Below are positions 1-12,319 of a stretch of DNA of 64,000 bases, piece after piece (positions within the stretch are counted from its first letter, which is position 1; every line of letters starts with the position of its first letter). A model generated the notes under the pieces. It saw only the letters and a list, made by a program, of their open reading frames with translations. It was not told the origin of the DNA and made no database searches. The stretch lies in the NCBI GenBank assembly GCA_026874595.1, contig CM049318.1, forward strand, positions 52,294,750 through 52,358,749. The letters run 5' to 3'. A program made the position numbers and the translations under genes. Source of the DNA: Sipunculus nudus (lineage: Eukaryota > Annelida > Sipuncula > Golfingiida > Sipunculidae).

Positions 1-1180
1 CCATTAGCTCCGTGATTTATCATTAATCTAATTACGTATATTCGTCCCAGCCCTGAGAAAAATAGATTATTTTAACGTTGAAGTCTATAAGGCATTTATG
101 TTGACATTGTGTGTCGTATGTAATCAACCCGAGTTGATGTAACTTGCTCAAAAACTGACCTGAAAATGCCAAACCTTTATAATTTATCATACTTTGTCCG
201 CACTTAGAGACTAAAATTATATTTCATATATTTAAGCATAGACAAATGCTCCACAGAGTGAAGCGTGATTAATAGTTATTAAGCTAATCATAGTCTTTGA
301 AAGATTTTAGTTATAAGAGAGTATTTTATACTATTTTTATCTATGTAGGGTATTTATATATTCTTATGTATAAATCTTGTTCAGTATTATGTCTCAATTC
401 GTTAGTTAATTTCAATTCAACTTAAAATGCAAAAGATTAACGATGCAAAACGTATGGTTTCTCTGACACTTGTGAAATTACAGATTATATAATTCAGACT
501 TCAACCCTTCTGTTCAGGATGATACATTATAAACCTATAAGTGAAAGTGTCGTCCATTTCCACATATTCTGTCATTTCCCTATGCAGTTCCCCTTTTTAA
601 TCGAAAGCAAAATTTAACTTACAGTCTGTTTAAATTTATATAAAACATGATATAGGGAAAACATGATAAAAAAAAGATTAAAGGGCTGACTTTATATATC
701 TCCGCAATGCCTCATAATAATATATTTAAAAACTATGAGTGGTGAATTATCTTTGATTAAAAATGGGACGATTGTTTATCAGGTTAAGTAAATATTTTTT
801 TTTTAGAATTGGGTATGGTTTAAAAAACTGTTTTGGGGCGTGTAAAGGCAGACCAGTCTAGGTACATGTCAGATCAGGTTCCATTTTTCTTTAGCTGAGT
901 CAAAACATATCACTTATCCATAACAAATTGCTTCACGGGAGACGGAAAATCATTTATTTTATTTTCACAGTTCACTTTTCTTCGTCTGAATTTTTTTTAA
1001 CCCAAAATGAATGAGACCAAATATTTCAGCCCCCTGGCCCAATGTCAGTGAGAGCGGAATATTTCACAAGGATTTTATATCTTGACAAAACCAATTTTAA
1101 AGTAATTTTCCAGGATGTTCCATAACTAAAATTTGAATTTCACTTTAATCCACAGAGCATTTTCACGGTTTACTGTTCAT
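1..1180. other. AT-rich intergenic DNA, nothing recognised
   Basis: No coding pattern or clear repeat boundary was seen on either strand. Confidence 0.5.
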
Positions 1181-1315
1181 ATACCGTATTTCCTTGATCA
1201 GACGCCTGGCCTTAAATAGTCGCCTGCCTTATTTAGTCGCCGGGGCAAACAATGTCCAAGAAAAATAAGCACCGGCCTTTAATAGACGCCGCGCTCTTGT
1301 TCACAGGCCTGATGT
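1181..1315. repeat. DNA-transposon-end-like repeat (GACGCC/GTCGCC-rich)
   Basis: Contains repeated short motifs of the type CCTTAAATAGTCGCC and CCTTTAATAGACGCC in close succession after CCGTATTTCCTTGATCAGACGCC. Such arrays are typical of transposon termini in invertebrate genomes. No matching opposite end was found, so family and length are unknown. Confidence 0.4.
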
Positions 1316-2520
1316 CAGAGTAGTTTCCATGTTTGTCGCCAGATGTCTTTTGCCTTCACTATAATATGTTTTTGTTATGTGCATTTGCCGGTAAAATCGA
1401 CCATAGATTGTTGAACGAGTTTCAATTTGTGTTTTGTGTTTAATTTTTCTATAAACGATTCTTTATCTTACGTGAATGCCCGTTTCCATGTGGGAAACCA
1501 CATATTCCCGATTCGTCCATTTCTTCTATAAGTAATTCGTACTTTATTTATACTTTCATGTCTCAGAATATTTCAAGATTTTCCTAAAAGCAACAAAAAT
1601 TTCAGAGTCATGCAAACCCTGCTCCTACTTGCTGTTTTGCCACTAAATTATATAAAAATGTATAAAATCTTTAAAGAAAAAGTACTTGTAATTCTTATCA
1701 AATTGCACAGATATACGCACAATTTATGATGTATGTAAAACTTCAAATTAGTCGGTTATGATATTTGCAGTTATGTTGCTTAAAATAAGACCACAAAAGG
1801 TATATTGTTATAGGTAAACTGGCAGCTCTGTTCTTGGTAATACAGACTGTGGTTGTCACCCCCCCCCCCCTCCAATAATTGCTTCAGCTTTCATTAATTT
1901 GTCTTTCATGCATGTGAACTTCATTGAGGAACTTATATCAACGGAACCATTGTCAAAAAACTGACGAAAGTATAATCCTATTAATACTCCATACGAATGA
2001 AAGTACAGTGTATTTGTATACCAGGTATCTTTACCCAGTTTAGCAGACTGGCCCAGTCGGTTTAAAGTATTGTCGCCTTTTGCAACACCTGAGACATCTG
2101 GCGGAAAATGATGTAACTAATTTACACTTTTTGTATCTTGGGCAGTATTACCCAGTACAGAATTTTCTAATTTGGATCCGATTAACGAGGCACAGAATTA
2201 CGTTAAATGTTACATAGTTGCATTTTAGTTGCACATATCAATTCGAATGGACCGGCATGTCTACAGTATAGCTGCTGCGCTACAACCACAGGGAAATACT
2301 CCGAAATATTAACAGACACCACCCTTGCAGATATATATAATCTTTATTCAAAATCTATCATGAATTTCAAGGTTCTATTATATATAATCGAGCAATGCAC
2401 GTAAAAGTTTGTGCAATAAAAACACCCTGCAAACCTATATATAGGAAGTGTGCGTGCATTGAAACGCTGAGTAGAAATAACATGCTTCAATGGATGTTAT
2501 TTTGTGTTTGTATGCATAAA

Positions 2521-2650
2521 CGGGATCTTGGGCGGATCCAGATGGGGGGGGGGGGGGGGAGGTTTACACCCCTCCACGAACTGGAAAATTATTACTATTG
2601 TTCTTTTTTCACATAATGTTTAAGGCTAGCCCCCTGGAGTTGCAAATTTT
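2521..2650. repeat. GGCGGATCCAG / poly-G dispersed repeat
   Basis: Begins GGGCGGATCCAGATG followed by a long G run and ACCCCTCCACG. Related copies with the same GGATCCAG plus G-tract pattern lie at 9530-9715, 34797-34860, 48408-48455 and 55232-55432. A further G-tract at 2834-2848 follows GCGTCCAGTCC and may be a second fragment. Confidence 0.5.
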
Positions 2651-2949
2651 TTTTGTTTATAATTCCCTCAGTTAAAAAAACAGCCAATCCTTTCCATAAT
2701 CCTGAATCCGCCCTCTTGTGTTATGAATCGGGGAAAAAAGGGGGTTTGCACTACATAGGTCCAACCACAAATAATAATTACCCAAATATGAAAACAGGCA
2801 TAAACTCATCAACCTTTATAAGCGTCCAGTCCTGGGGGGGGGGGGGGGTTTAATGAAGTCTTACATGATTACCAAGGCCTTGTTCAAATTACAAATTTAT
2901 ACTGCATACGGAAACCGTCAAATAACCAATCCGATTTCTGTGTCTCCTC

Positions 2950-3527
2950 TTACTCTTTGCAACAGACCTGTTTTTCAAGAGCATGCACATTGCGTGTCAT
3001 GGTCGTTTGCAGTTTTGTGAATAATAAGCCGGTGTTGCGGGTCTGAAAAGTGTGATTATACAAAAGCCGCCAAAGGCTTATAAAGTTCGGAGCCTCGCCC
3101 AAATATGACAAAACTTGAACTTTCTTGTAAATATGACCGACCCGAATACTCAATATCAGTTGTCGCCGTAAGGTTGCGCTAGTTAGATGAAAATTGTCCA
3201 TAATTCTATCGTCAGCCAATAGAATGGTTTCCAAATTGAATCTTAGGATTTGCACACACATTGTTTCGGCGGCGATAAGCATACCCAAAACCCTTGCTTT
3301 CTCAAACATTGTCGCATAACAACCCGAAAGTTTATAATATAGATCCATGTGTTGCGTTTGCATTGAAACAATGTATCAGGAGAGCAAACCGAAGCACAGA
3401 AACGAATTTTCAAAGTAGTTTGCGCGTGCATATCTTGCCCATGCCATACAACAAACATGGGGACATTCCCCTGGTTGCAGCAAATAGAAAACGAGTAATA
3501 ATCCACCAGTTGCTTAGGAACGGTGTA
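2950..3527 (-). other. probable 3' UTR of the nAChR gene
   Basis: Sequence directly downstream of the stop codon, with more CpG than the flanking DNA. It contains a 137-codon open frame (3363-2950, minus) and an overlapping 87-codon frame, neither resembling a family I know. No canonical AATAAA is seen on the minus strand within it; the first clear one I noticed is near 2343-2348, so the transcript may run that far. An inferred UTR, not a demonstrated one. Confidence 0.4.
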
Positions 3528-4036
3528 TCAGGAATATTTATTCTCCTTGTACTCCGGTACCAGCATAATAATAAGCGTGGACGCTGTCATTGACAGGAGA
3601 ACAAGAATAAAAAAGAACCTATCCAAAACCTGCGCCAGATTTTTCCACTGGTTAACACAAGAAGTATTCCCGTCTTTATCAGTGCCATTGCGGGGGAGGT
3701 CCATGTTTTTGTTATTATCTATAGCGGCTGACGTAGGCCTAGAGTCTGACGTCACAGTTGATTGATGATGTAACATGGGTTTCATGGATGACGTATCACT
3801 ACTGTTCACCGGAAGTCCGTTGAGTGACAGCGTTTGGTCGCTAGGGACGAGCCACACGCGCTCACGTGGGGTGTGGCGCATGCGTATACAGAGAAACTTG
3901 GCCAGGTAGTCCAGTACAAACACCCGGACCCATGAGGGTATGGGCCTCTCCGGGTTCCAGAAGTGGAGGTTTAGCACCAACACTGTCATACACACAGAGG
4001 CCGTCCCCAGTACCATTGTGGTTGTCAGATATATCA
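3528..4036 (-). CDS. nAChR subunit, last coding exon: TM3, cytoplasmic loop, TM4 and stop
   Basis: The acceptor is ctgtttaatttcag; the first two bases complete the codon split after exon 13994-13456, giving Val. The exon encodes TM3 (IYLTTTMVLGTASVCMTVLV and onward), a roughly 110-residue cytoplasmic loop rich in Ser, Thr and Asn, then the pre-TM4 helix (QWKNLAQVLDRFFF) and TM4, ending EYKENKYS and TGA at 3530-3528. Just after TM3 is the family's post-TM3 block, here NLHFWNPERPIP where many subunits have NxHxRxPxTH. The loop is short compared with many neuronal alpha subunits. The bulge-free frame and intact stop suggest a functional gene. Confidence 0.95.
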
Positions 4037-4214
4037 CTGAAATTAAACAGAAATGTTGTTAATATATCATACAATAAATATGATGGAGTCACTGAGTCTT
4101 TAATCTGCCAGTTAACACTCAGAAAGAACAGTTATCTCCGTGTCAACGTTTGTTTTGGTTATTCAAGCCACCTTTTACCACATATCGTCCTTATCTTCCC
4201 ACGTCTTTGAATTA

Positions 4215-4617
4215 CTGTGGTTGCCTTTTTGTTCGCGAGGGTTTTAATTTCGCGATATTCGCGAATGGGAAATAATCGCGAAAATGAAACCCTCGGGAAT
4301 AATTGGCCCATTGAGTATATCCATCTTATTCAGTGAAATCAATACCTGTATGAGAATAGGTTAGAACAGTGAGAAATGTTAAAATAAATTACGTTACCTT
4401 AAATTTGAACTTAACTACCTGTGCTGGGTGTACGGGACCATCGTTATATGAGTAGAATATATCACAGACTCATTCTCATTTTATAATACACACAGGTATG
4501 GCTCTACCAAATATTTCATATAGGTTCTGGTGAGATCGCGAAAATGAAACCTTCGTGAAACATTCAAAATGGAGAAATCGCGAAATTCAAGCCTCGCGAA
4601 TATGAAGCCAACCACAG
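4215..4617. mobile_element. MITE with TA target duplication and TIRs rich in TCGCGA
   Basis: 403 bp bounded by TA (4213-4214 and 4618-4619). The left end reads CTGTGGTTGCCTTTTTGTTC and the right end is its imperfect complement, GAAGCCAACCACAG; both arms continue inward through CGCGAGG/CCTCGCG and AATTTCGCGAT/ATCGCGAAATT blocks for about 45 bp. No coding capacity. The TA duplication fits the Tc1/mariner/pogo group. It lies in the last nAChR intron, only 180 bp upstream of the final exon. Confidence 0.75.
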
Positions 4618-6397
4618 TATATATCTCCACCTATTCCCGCAATCCTTTATCATTTCTTAAATGTACATATTATTTTTATGATATTTCATCTACCAGGATT
4701 CTGTTTGAGGAATATTTGACATGATCAGCAATTTTGGCTTGTTTTTGTTCATGATTAAACTTTTTACACACAAAAAACCTCAGTGTGGAATTAGAGTTTT
4801 AGATTATGGGAACCATACACCAAACACATGATTAAAATGAACCAATAGTTATTTAACTATTTCTGCATACGGGCTTTGTAATTGCCCAGATCGTCAATTG
4901 TCAATGTTTTCTAAATACAAGGGGGCCGTCCGAGATTTAACTCGAGGGAGTGTTACTTGATTATAATAAAAATACAGTTCCATTAATTTATAATCCGGGT
5001 TTGGTCGAATCCGAATAGTATCAGGTTGAGCCACGGTAAAAATATGTCTTAGTCCAAATGCCCACGTGACAGCCATGTTTGAATATTCGGCAATGTAACT
5101 TGAAATAAAAAAAATCGATGCTCAAAGAGCCAGGCGACAAGATGAATTTACCTATGAAAAGATACATGAAACGCGCGTCTGGGAACCAATTGCAATGAAT
5201 CTGGACCACACAGAATTATACAAATACCCGGAACCTTCGACCATATTCATTGGACCGAGTTGGGTCCATCTAAAGATGTACTGAGTTTGTGTCAGATTCT
5301 GCACACATACCATTTTTACGAGCGACATGTTAATCCTAACAAAATGTATGTCGATGCGTGGAACTGAAAGGCGCTATAGCAATATCAGCTGGGATTTAAG
5401 AGCAAGACACGTAGCCTGATTCCCTCCTCATTTTTCCGAAAAAGTAACCTTTGTGACAGACAGGAAGGGGGTCAAATTACCGAGGGACATTAAGTGTAAT
5501 TCTTGATAATGATTATACCCTATTCGTTTAGTATATAGGACAATGGCAGGGTGTTTTAGTGGACCAACAAAACACGTGATGTGCTCAAAGCCTAACTTGG
5601 CGTTCCTTTTATTCCAAGATTGATCGGGAGATTTTAGAATATTGCACGCAATCTTGCAGAACAAAGGAGCTTCCTCGTTTTAACGGTGCTCCGAGTTACA
5701 AGATTAGTACCTGTTGTGTAAAGAAACGTTAAATGTTTGCAAACACTCGACTAGAGAACAAAGGATCTACTCATTATAAAACGTCCCAAACGGTGCAGTA
5801 AAATGGAAGGTCAGAAATTATTGCTTTATTTTTATTTGTGTCCGTTTTGTAATGGTGTATACTTCAAACCACTTGCCTATCACTCCGTCATTTTCAATGC
5901 ACGTATATGTTATTACGATTACTGATGAATGTGCAAATTTTAAACATAATTTTGGATGCTTATTGAAAACAATTATACAATGCAATTATACATTGTGTTA
6001 CCCGAATCTAAATTTTTATGCCGGAATTTATATACGCATTCAACTGTGTGTATGTTGGTCAAATGTGTGTGAAAGAGTGAGAGGGTGTGTGTGGAAATGT
6101 TTGAACACAAATAAACTATCAAAGAGACGAAATATCAGAAGATGCTATAAACAAAATAATGATACAAGCACATAAAATATCCTTGAAACACCTGCGAGAA
6201 ATCGATAATTTCACCGCCTGGATTTTACTCAAGCACGATCTGTTTGCTGCGAACATCCTTTTCGGCAAAAATTAAATTCCAAAGAATCAATGAACTAGCA
6301 ATTGTCTGGACGCCGTGGCGGGTAGTTCCTTCCATTATGAAAGAGGCATCTGTCAAATCGTAAATGACGTGTGACGCATGGAAACAGCTTTCATCTG

Positions 6398-6505
6398 GTA
6401 TATGTATAATTTTATCTGTTTTGCACGTGTTGTAAGATGTAAACAGTAATCCAGTAGTGATGTACGTTTAAATTATGTTTCAGAAGGCCGACTATAATTC
6501 TTCCA
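6398..6505 (+). repeat. left arm of a ~100-bp inverted repeat pair
   Basis: Matches the reverse complement of 7873-7968 almost perfectly, including the shared cores CTGTTTTGCACGTGTTGTAA and GTGATGTACGTTTAAATTAT. The arms are about 1.37 kb apart. Either the ends of one foldback element or two oppositely oriented copies of a repeat. Confidence 0.7.
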
Positions 6506-7312
6506 CCTCGTAAATGTGACAGCTTTATCACGATCCCGTCGGTGGTAGTAATTCCGAGATTTTACCGTATATAACCCTAAGACTGAAGTCACAATGGAAT
6601 CAAATCTGCTGATGCCAGGGTTTCTGCACCCTAAGGACTCAGGAATAAGTCCTAAATGTGAAAATTAGTAAAAGTCAGGATTTAAAAAAAATCGGAAAAT
6701 ATCAGAAAAGTAATGAGAAATTGTGAAACGTTATGGTTTGAGTTTCAAATATTTTTCCTGCAAGTACAGTTTAATTGGAATTAATCGCACATGGAACCAC
6801 CGGATCTTCCTCTGTAAAACATGGCTGAATCTGTTGTTCATTTGTCAAAAGGCCTTTTAGCTTCTCTTTTTAACTAGAGCTTTATAAACACACAACTGAT
6901 CTTTACAGGCAATGGACTATTTGAGATGTATCATGCTAAGGGCACCTAGATTTTCTTTGCACTCATAAAAACTCATGCAATTGTTGTTTAATTGAAGAGA
7001 ATGAACCTTGTTACTCAAGAAGAATATTGTTATATCTAAGACCTTAGAATAAGATGATTGTAATAGATTTATGATTGGATGACTCGAATTGTTTTAACCA
7101 ATTCAACTTATTTTATTAACATAATTAATATTTTACATTAAAGTATGTTATAGAAAAAACCTGCCTCACAAAATGGTGTTATTGGCAAACATATATCAAC
7201 CCCTTTAATTCATGTTAAAAATCTCAAGTAAAGTAGGATATTCCTATTAATTTTATTAAGATATTTGAGATACGTCGAGCAAACATCCCTCAATCAAATA
7301 AATAATCACGTC

Positions 7313-7315
<3 letters not shown>

Positions 7316-7379
<64 letters not shown>
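7316..7379. repeat. (TA)n microsatellite
   Basis: About 32 uninterrupted AT dinucleotides between the two arms of the 6.4/7.9 kb inverted repeat. One of seven long (TA)n tracts in the window. Confidence 0.95.
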
Positions 7380-7382
<3 letters not shown>

Positions 7383-7872
7383 GCAAATTGGCAGGGGATC
7401 CATTGTCATACAATCCACAAGAATATCAATTAACGTCTCAAAATAATTACGGAACCCTAGTCTAGACATCGCAAGTGACAAGTGTCGCCTCTACAAAACT
7501 GATATGGCGGAGGATTTAATGACACACTGATACGTGAACGAGTCCGTTTTCCGAAATCCCCGAGTAGAGACTATACATAACTAGCAGGTATGTAATTAGA
7601 AGAAATTCAGCTAAGGGAGGGGCTTGACAGAATAATTATGGTTAACACATCACATTCATGAGAAATTTAAATACACACCCAAAGAACAGACAGACTCAAA
7701 AAACACCTGTGAACCTGACGTTACGTTATATGTAGCCAGCAGCTACATAATCTGATGCAGTTCGGCAAAGGGATTGACTTGGCAAAAGAAATTAGTTTGG
7801 AAGTTCATATACGTAAAGAATGTCATGTTGAAGACTTTTTTATAGATAGACTCACACTAACACACGGAAAGG

Positions 7873-7968
7873 GAAGAATTATAGTCTGAAACATAATTTA
7901 AACGTACATCACTACTGGCTTACTGTTTACATCTTACAACACGTGCAAAACAGATACAATTATACATA
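7873..7968 (-). repeat. right arm of the ~100-bp inverted repeat pair
   Basis: Reverse-complement partner of 6398-6505. It ends directly against the TA target of the MITE at 7971-8145, so that MITE inserted at or near the arm's outer edge. Confidence 0.7.
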
Positions 7969-7970
7969 TA

Positions 7971-8145
7971 CAGTGAAACCCCACAATTACGACCACCTTG
8001 GGGACTGACCAAAGTGGTCGTAATTTGGGGGTGGTCGTATTTGTGAAACTCTAAGTTACCTGGATCGTGTATTTGGGACCAAAAATAGTGGTGTAATTGT
8101 GGGGTGGCCGCATTTGCGAGGTGGTCGCAAGGCGGGGTTCCACTG
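7971..8145. mobile_element. 175-bp MITE, TA target duplication, CAGTGAAACCCC termini
   Basis: Flanked by TA at 7969-7970 and 8146-8147. Left end CAGTGAAACCCCACAATTAC, right end GGCGGGGTTCCACTG. Internal copies of GTGGTCG and its complement give it strong self-complementarity. No coding capacity; a non-autonomous mariner/pogo-type element by its TA duplication. Confidence 0.8.
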
Positions 8146-8221
8146 TAGTCGAATTTGACACTTAGCGTGTATATTTGTAAATGAAGTGTATCACCGTTTT
8201 TCTCTACCCAGTTAATCTAAC

Positions 8222-8665
8222 ATAAGAGAAAGCCTTTTCAGTGTCAGCGGCTCATCTGCATTAAAAGGACCCCATTACCTATCTGACCTTATACAATAAA
8301 GGTTATCTCTTGGAGCTTTCATAAAAATAGACCAGAAAACATGAACATCACCGCACACAGGCTGCTTGGTTTTATTTGTATCAACGTGTTTATTATATGT
8401 GGGGCCCGCCAAAATAATAAAAAAAAATCAACAAGGGCATCTGGCAGCAAGTAAGATAAGATAGAGCTTTGCAAATGGCGTTTTGCAACAAGAGACCTTT
8501 CTACCTCCGCAAATATGCAACTCAACACCTCAGGTTACATGTTTCCCCGTTTGTCAACATTGATGTGTTAACAAACATGTGCTGATGAAAAAGGCCACAC
8601 ATCTTTTACGAAGGCCTTATATGAACAACCAAAATTACCCTTAGATCATTAATATATATACACTG
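8222..8665 (-). repeat. dispersed repeat R1, copy 1
   Basis: Reverse-oriented copy of a roughly 300-450-bp non-coding repeat. Shared blocks on its sense strand include AAAACGCCATTTGCAAAGCT, GGCGGGC(A/C)CC, a GTTGATATAAA block and CTGGCCTATTTTTATAAAAG. Other copies: 20092-20525, 42085-42495, 48600-48905, 59585-59885 and 61205-61555. Unclassified; no TIRs or tail seen. Confidence 0.75.
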
Positions 8666-8949
8666 AAGAAGCGAGAATCACATAAATTCTCTTTCAAACG
8701 ATAGGTAATTGGGCACCTTTAAAGCGTTTGAGAAAATGATATATTACTAAAAAGTTGGTGTACCATTGAAAGGTAACTCACAGGCGCATATAGATGTTAA
8801 TGACTGTTACAGTACTGTTTAAAAGGCGCGGATTTGCAACAGGTTATATCAAATTTCCACGATATAAAACTGACCTGTTGTACGCAATAAGCCCCATGAA
8901 GAATGACAATCACTACATCACAATACCATTTTACTACAACGACCAATTT

Positions 8950-9175
8950 TAACTTCATTTATTTTACATGAATTGTACCAGTAGTCATAATATCTAATTC
9001 AATACACCCTCCATGGCTCAGATGTCTGTAGGGCTAAAGGAAACAGACGAGGCCGGAGAAAACCTCCGACCTTGGACGGACAACATCGCGTAACCCACTC
9101 TAACAGTAACTCCGGGGATCGAACCAGGGTCGCGAGCGGAGAGCGCTGCCCATTTCACCATTTCCCAGGCCCAAC
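8950..9175 (-). mobile_element. tRNA-derived SINE (family S1), copy 1
   Basis: Same structure as 59330-59563: on the minus strand, a degenerate tRNA-like head with a B-box-like TGGTTCGATCC at about 9130, then a body with CGGAGGTTTTCTCCGG and a tail running into TGTAAAATAAATGAAG. More diverged than the 59.3 kb copy. Confidence 0.65.
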
Positions 9176-9529
9176 ACAAACTTGTTGTTCACTATAGGAT
9201 TAGTCAGGCATAGGAACACCTTACAGAGGCATTCAACATGTACGGCCCTTTACGAAGTAATTACGTTATACTAGTATTTCTTAAAGCATGGCTTCAATTA
9301 ATCACTGCTTTCAAAATGGGGTTTGCTGTGTATTGCTACAGGGAGTTGGCACAGGGCCAAGCATATTTCAACCACTAAGACAGAGACTGCAGGACAAGAC
9401 TTGATCAGGCCTCCTTATAGCCTCCTTCATTTTATTTAGAAGGTTTTGTCATAGGACATCATTCCCTTCGTGCGGGAACTTCATCCTAAATGTTATATTA
9501 TACAACAGGGCTTATCCATGATTAATGTA

Positions 9530-9715
9530 AAGGAGGAGTAGGCTCCAACCCTGGAAGACAAATGAGAATACCTGAAAAGGGTCCTCAGGTCCCGGAAAGG
9601 GATGGGTCCAGTTGGCAAAATTTTAGTTCTGAACCTCTTTTTAAAAATGTTGCCTCGCAGGAAGGGGGGGGGGGAGAGTCCAGTTCCCCTGGACCGACCT
9701 CTCTGGGCCGCTACT
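9530..9715. repeat. GGATCC/poly-G repeat, second copy
   Basis: Similar to 55232-55432: shares GTCC(C)CAGGTC, GGAAAGGG, GGTCCAG, GCAAAATTTT and a terminal G tract followed by CCCCTGGACC. Open frames here (9562-9796) overlap the repeat and are not credible genes. Confidence 0.55.
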
Positions 9716-9739
9716 TGTCAGTGCCAGCAGCAGGTCATT

Positions 9740-12300
9740 GGATTATCATGTAAAATGGCATACATTCATACAGAGTGGTCTTACATATTAGTTTAGTTGC
9801 AAACCGGTGACCAGCAATGTTTATGTTTTTATTTGTATACAATGATCGTTGAGTTATTGGGCCACAAAGGTCGATCGTGTCCGACCTTTCCTTCAGTGAA
9901 AAGACACAAAAAAACTTGATGGAAATTCAGATTATTGGAAATTTCGATTATTTCGTATATTGCAATTATACTTTCTCTGTTTGGATGGACTTGCAATTCA
10001 AGGATTTTCTAGGTGATTTTTGAGTTGAGTTTTTAATTAATGCCTGTAATCTCTCATTGTCAGCTTCGACATGTGGGTTTTGAATTTTCCCGAAAAAAAA
10101 TTGTCATGACACTCCACAATAACATTGTGTTATATTCCATGTATCCATTTGAAAATCTGAAATCAAATGTTCTTACTGTATCTTAAAGCGTCTTTTCATA
10201 ATGAAACAGTCTGTACATATTACCTATCTCTACCTCTTGGTGAAAGAAGATGTCATGTTTTGACAACTCCTTTATTAACCACTGATATTTCGTTATAAAA
10301 CATTACCGATTGACATGGCTTCTTTTGGTTCTCTCACAATGAACGTTTAAGTTAAAGTAAAAATTCATTTACTTAACACGCAGGGGAAATGTCATAGCAA
10401 TTAGTAATACCGACGTTATGTTTTAATTGCTAAGATAGATATCTAAGATTTTTGTACACCGAACAGAAAACCTAGATATAAAGATTTCATGTTTTATTTC
10501 CTTCAAACACATGGAATTCCCCAACCTGATTTTGCCTCAAATAACAAGAAAAGCAAAATCCTGTTAAATATATAATTGATATCGATATAATACTTCTCCA
10601 CGAGCATGCGTGTTGCCGCTTATGATCTTCAGTAGCTGATTGGTCTAATTTCCGATTTGTCAAGTGAAATTACATAAAAGCCAGAGGAACCACACACTGA
10701 AAGATTTGGCAGACTGAATTCTATCATTTGAGATAAAAAAAAAGTGTTTCTTGTCAATTAAACGGACTCGATTAGTCAATGTCAGTCGTCGCCGGTAGGT
10801 GGCGCTGTTGAGGCTAAAAAGAGTTGCTTACCTGCCTTAATAGGCAAGAATAGAGAAGTAAGGATATGTCCGTTATGTACCTTTGGAAATTATGAAGTTG
10901 ATTTTGGAGCTCAACAAGTAACAATGAAAATATGGTAACATTTCAACAAAATGGCTGACATAGACAGTTAGAAAGATACATATGCTTATAGCACTGCATT
11001 ATTCGTGATAAAATATAACATGTTAATTGTTGACGTGGATTAATTTGCGCAACCTGCTAACGTTTAAACAAATAAATTTTTACACCAAAAAAATTCCACA
11101 CACTGATCTCTAAATCCGAACATGCCATTTCCTCTCACCTGATATTCGCCCACGAGAAATTCACATTGTCAAGAAATAGTTCGAAATAACTTATTATGAA
11201 AATAGCCGCCGCGGCCAAGACTGTAAGGTTTGTATCAGATTTTAACGTCTCTGTTTGAAGACAGACTTTTTAAGTTCTGAGTCTATGTTGTTTGTATTCA
11301 CTTTCATAATGGTTTGATCTTGATATGCCAAAGATTCCTATTAAACAATTCTTAGTACTCATGTTTGACAGCGAATGATCAAAATAATAGGCTTTCATGG
11401 TTAAAGTCCGCAGTAATGCCATTAAGGAAAACCTTTACGAATTCTGATAACCCCATCAAGGACCACCATTATGTGACCAGAGCGACGACTTTGGAGCTAA
11501 ATTGACATAAAAATATATCCAGAATGCTAAAGAGAATGAAAAAGCAAATAACTGCTTTGGGTAAGCCCAGCTTTATACCTGTTTGGTCGATGGCTTTTCA
11601 TTCGAAAACCAGAAACTGTTACTGTTTTCATATTGGTTATAGAGTGACCCAAAAATATTCTGAGCGGTATTTATTGAGGCTCACAAGAGACAGCACATAT
11701 GCTTTAGTCTTCGTATTAACTACAATGCTTTAGCCACGGATTTGCGTTTGGTGTGATTTAACTTTATTTTATGCCTGGAAATTCCTTTAACCTCCTTTTT
11801 TTTGTTGCAAGTCCTATAGAATTCCTATATTTCAGGAGTCGGGAGTTAATCTTTTGTTTGTTTGTCTGTCTATTGAGAAAAATTACTCATCAGAGTTCTC
11901 CGAAATATTTTGGATTACTGGGCACAAAGATTCAGGTCTTGCTTGAGGGCTGGACCAATAAGAATCTTTTAGTCTTGGTGGAGGTATGCACTCCACTGAG
12001 TGCTTTCAAGATTAAACATATTGCACCAGGAGATACTGTAAGACTGATTAATAACATGATGGAGACCAGCGCCATTTTTTTATCCCTGTCATCAGAAAGT
12101 CTTGACCAGCGTCAGAGTGCCTTAAATTAATTTCATTTTGTATCGAGGACCTTACTGTAATGCTCGGTGAGGATGCCAATATAGTTTCGTCATTTTTTAC
12201 AACATCCCGTGGCCTACGAATAGGCTGTCACTTGGCATGAACTAGACCAACAATAAGCTGTTTTATTATACATTCTAAACACACACTATCATATGCGAAG
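9740..12300. other. intronic DNA, no gene recognised
   Basis: AT-rich sequence of the last nAChR intron. A 119-codon open frame (11771-12130, plus) has no recognisable motif. A 39-base stretch at about 10766-10815 (core TCGCCGGTAGGTGGCGCT) resembles one at 3148-3190 in the 3' UTR. Confidence 0.4.
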
Positions 12301-12319
12301 GAAATGTCCGCGATACAGG

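Noticed and set aside
3866-4210. 114-codon plus-strand frame
   Set aside because: Antisense shadow of the last nAChR exon plus intron.
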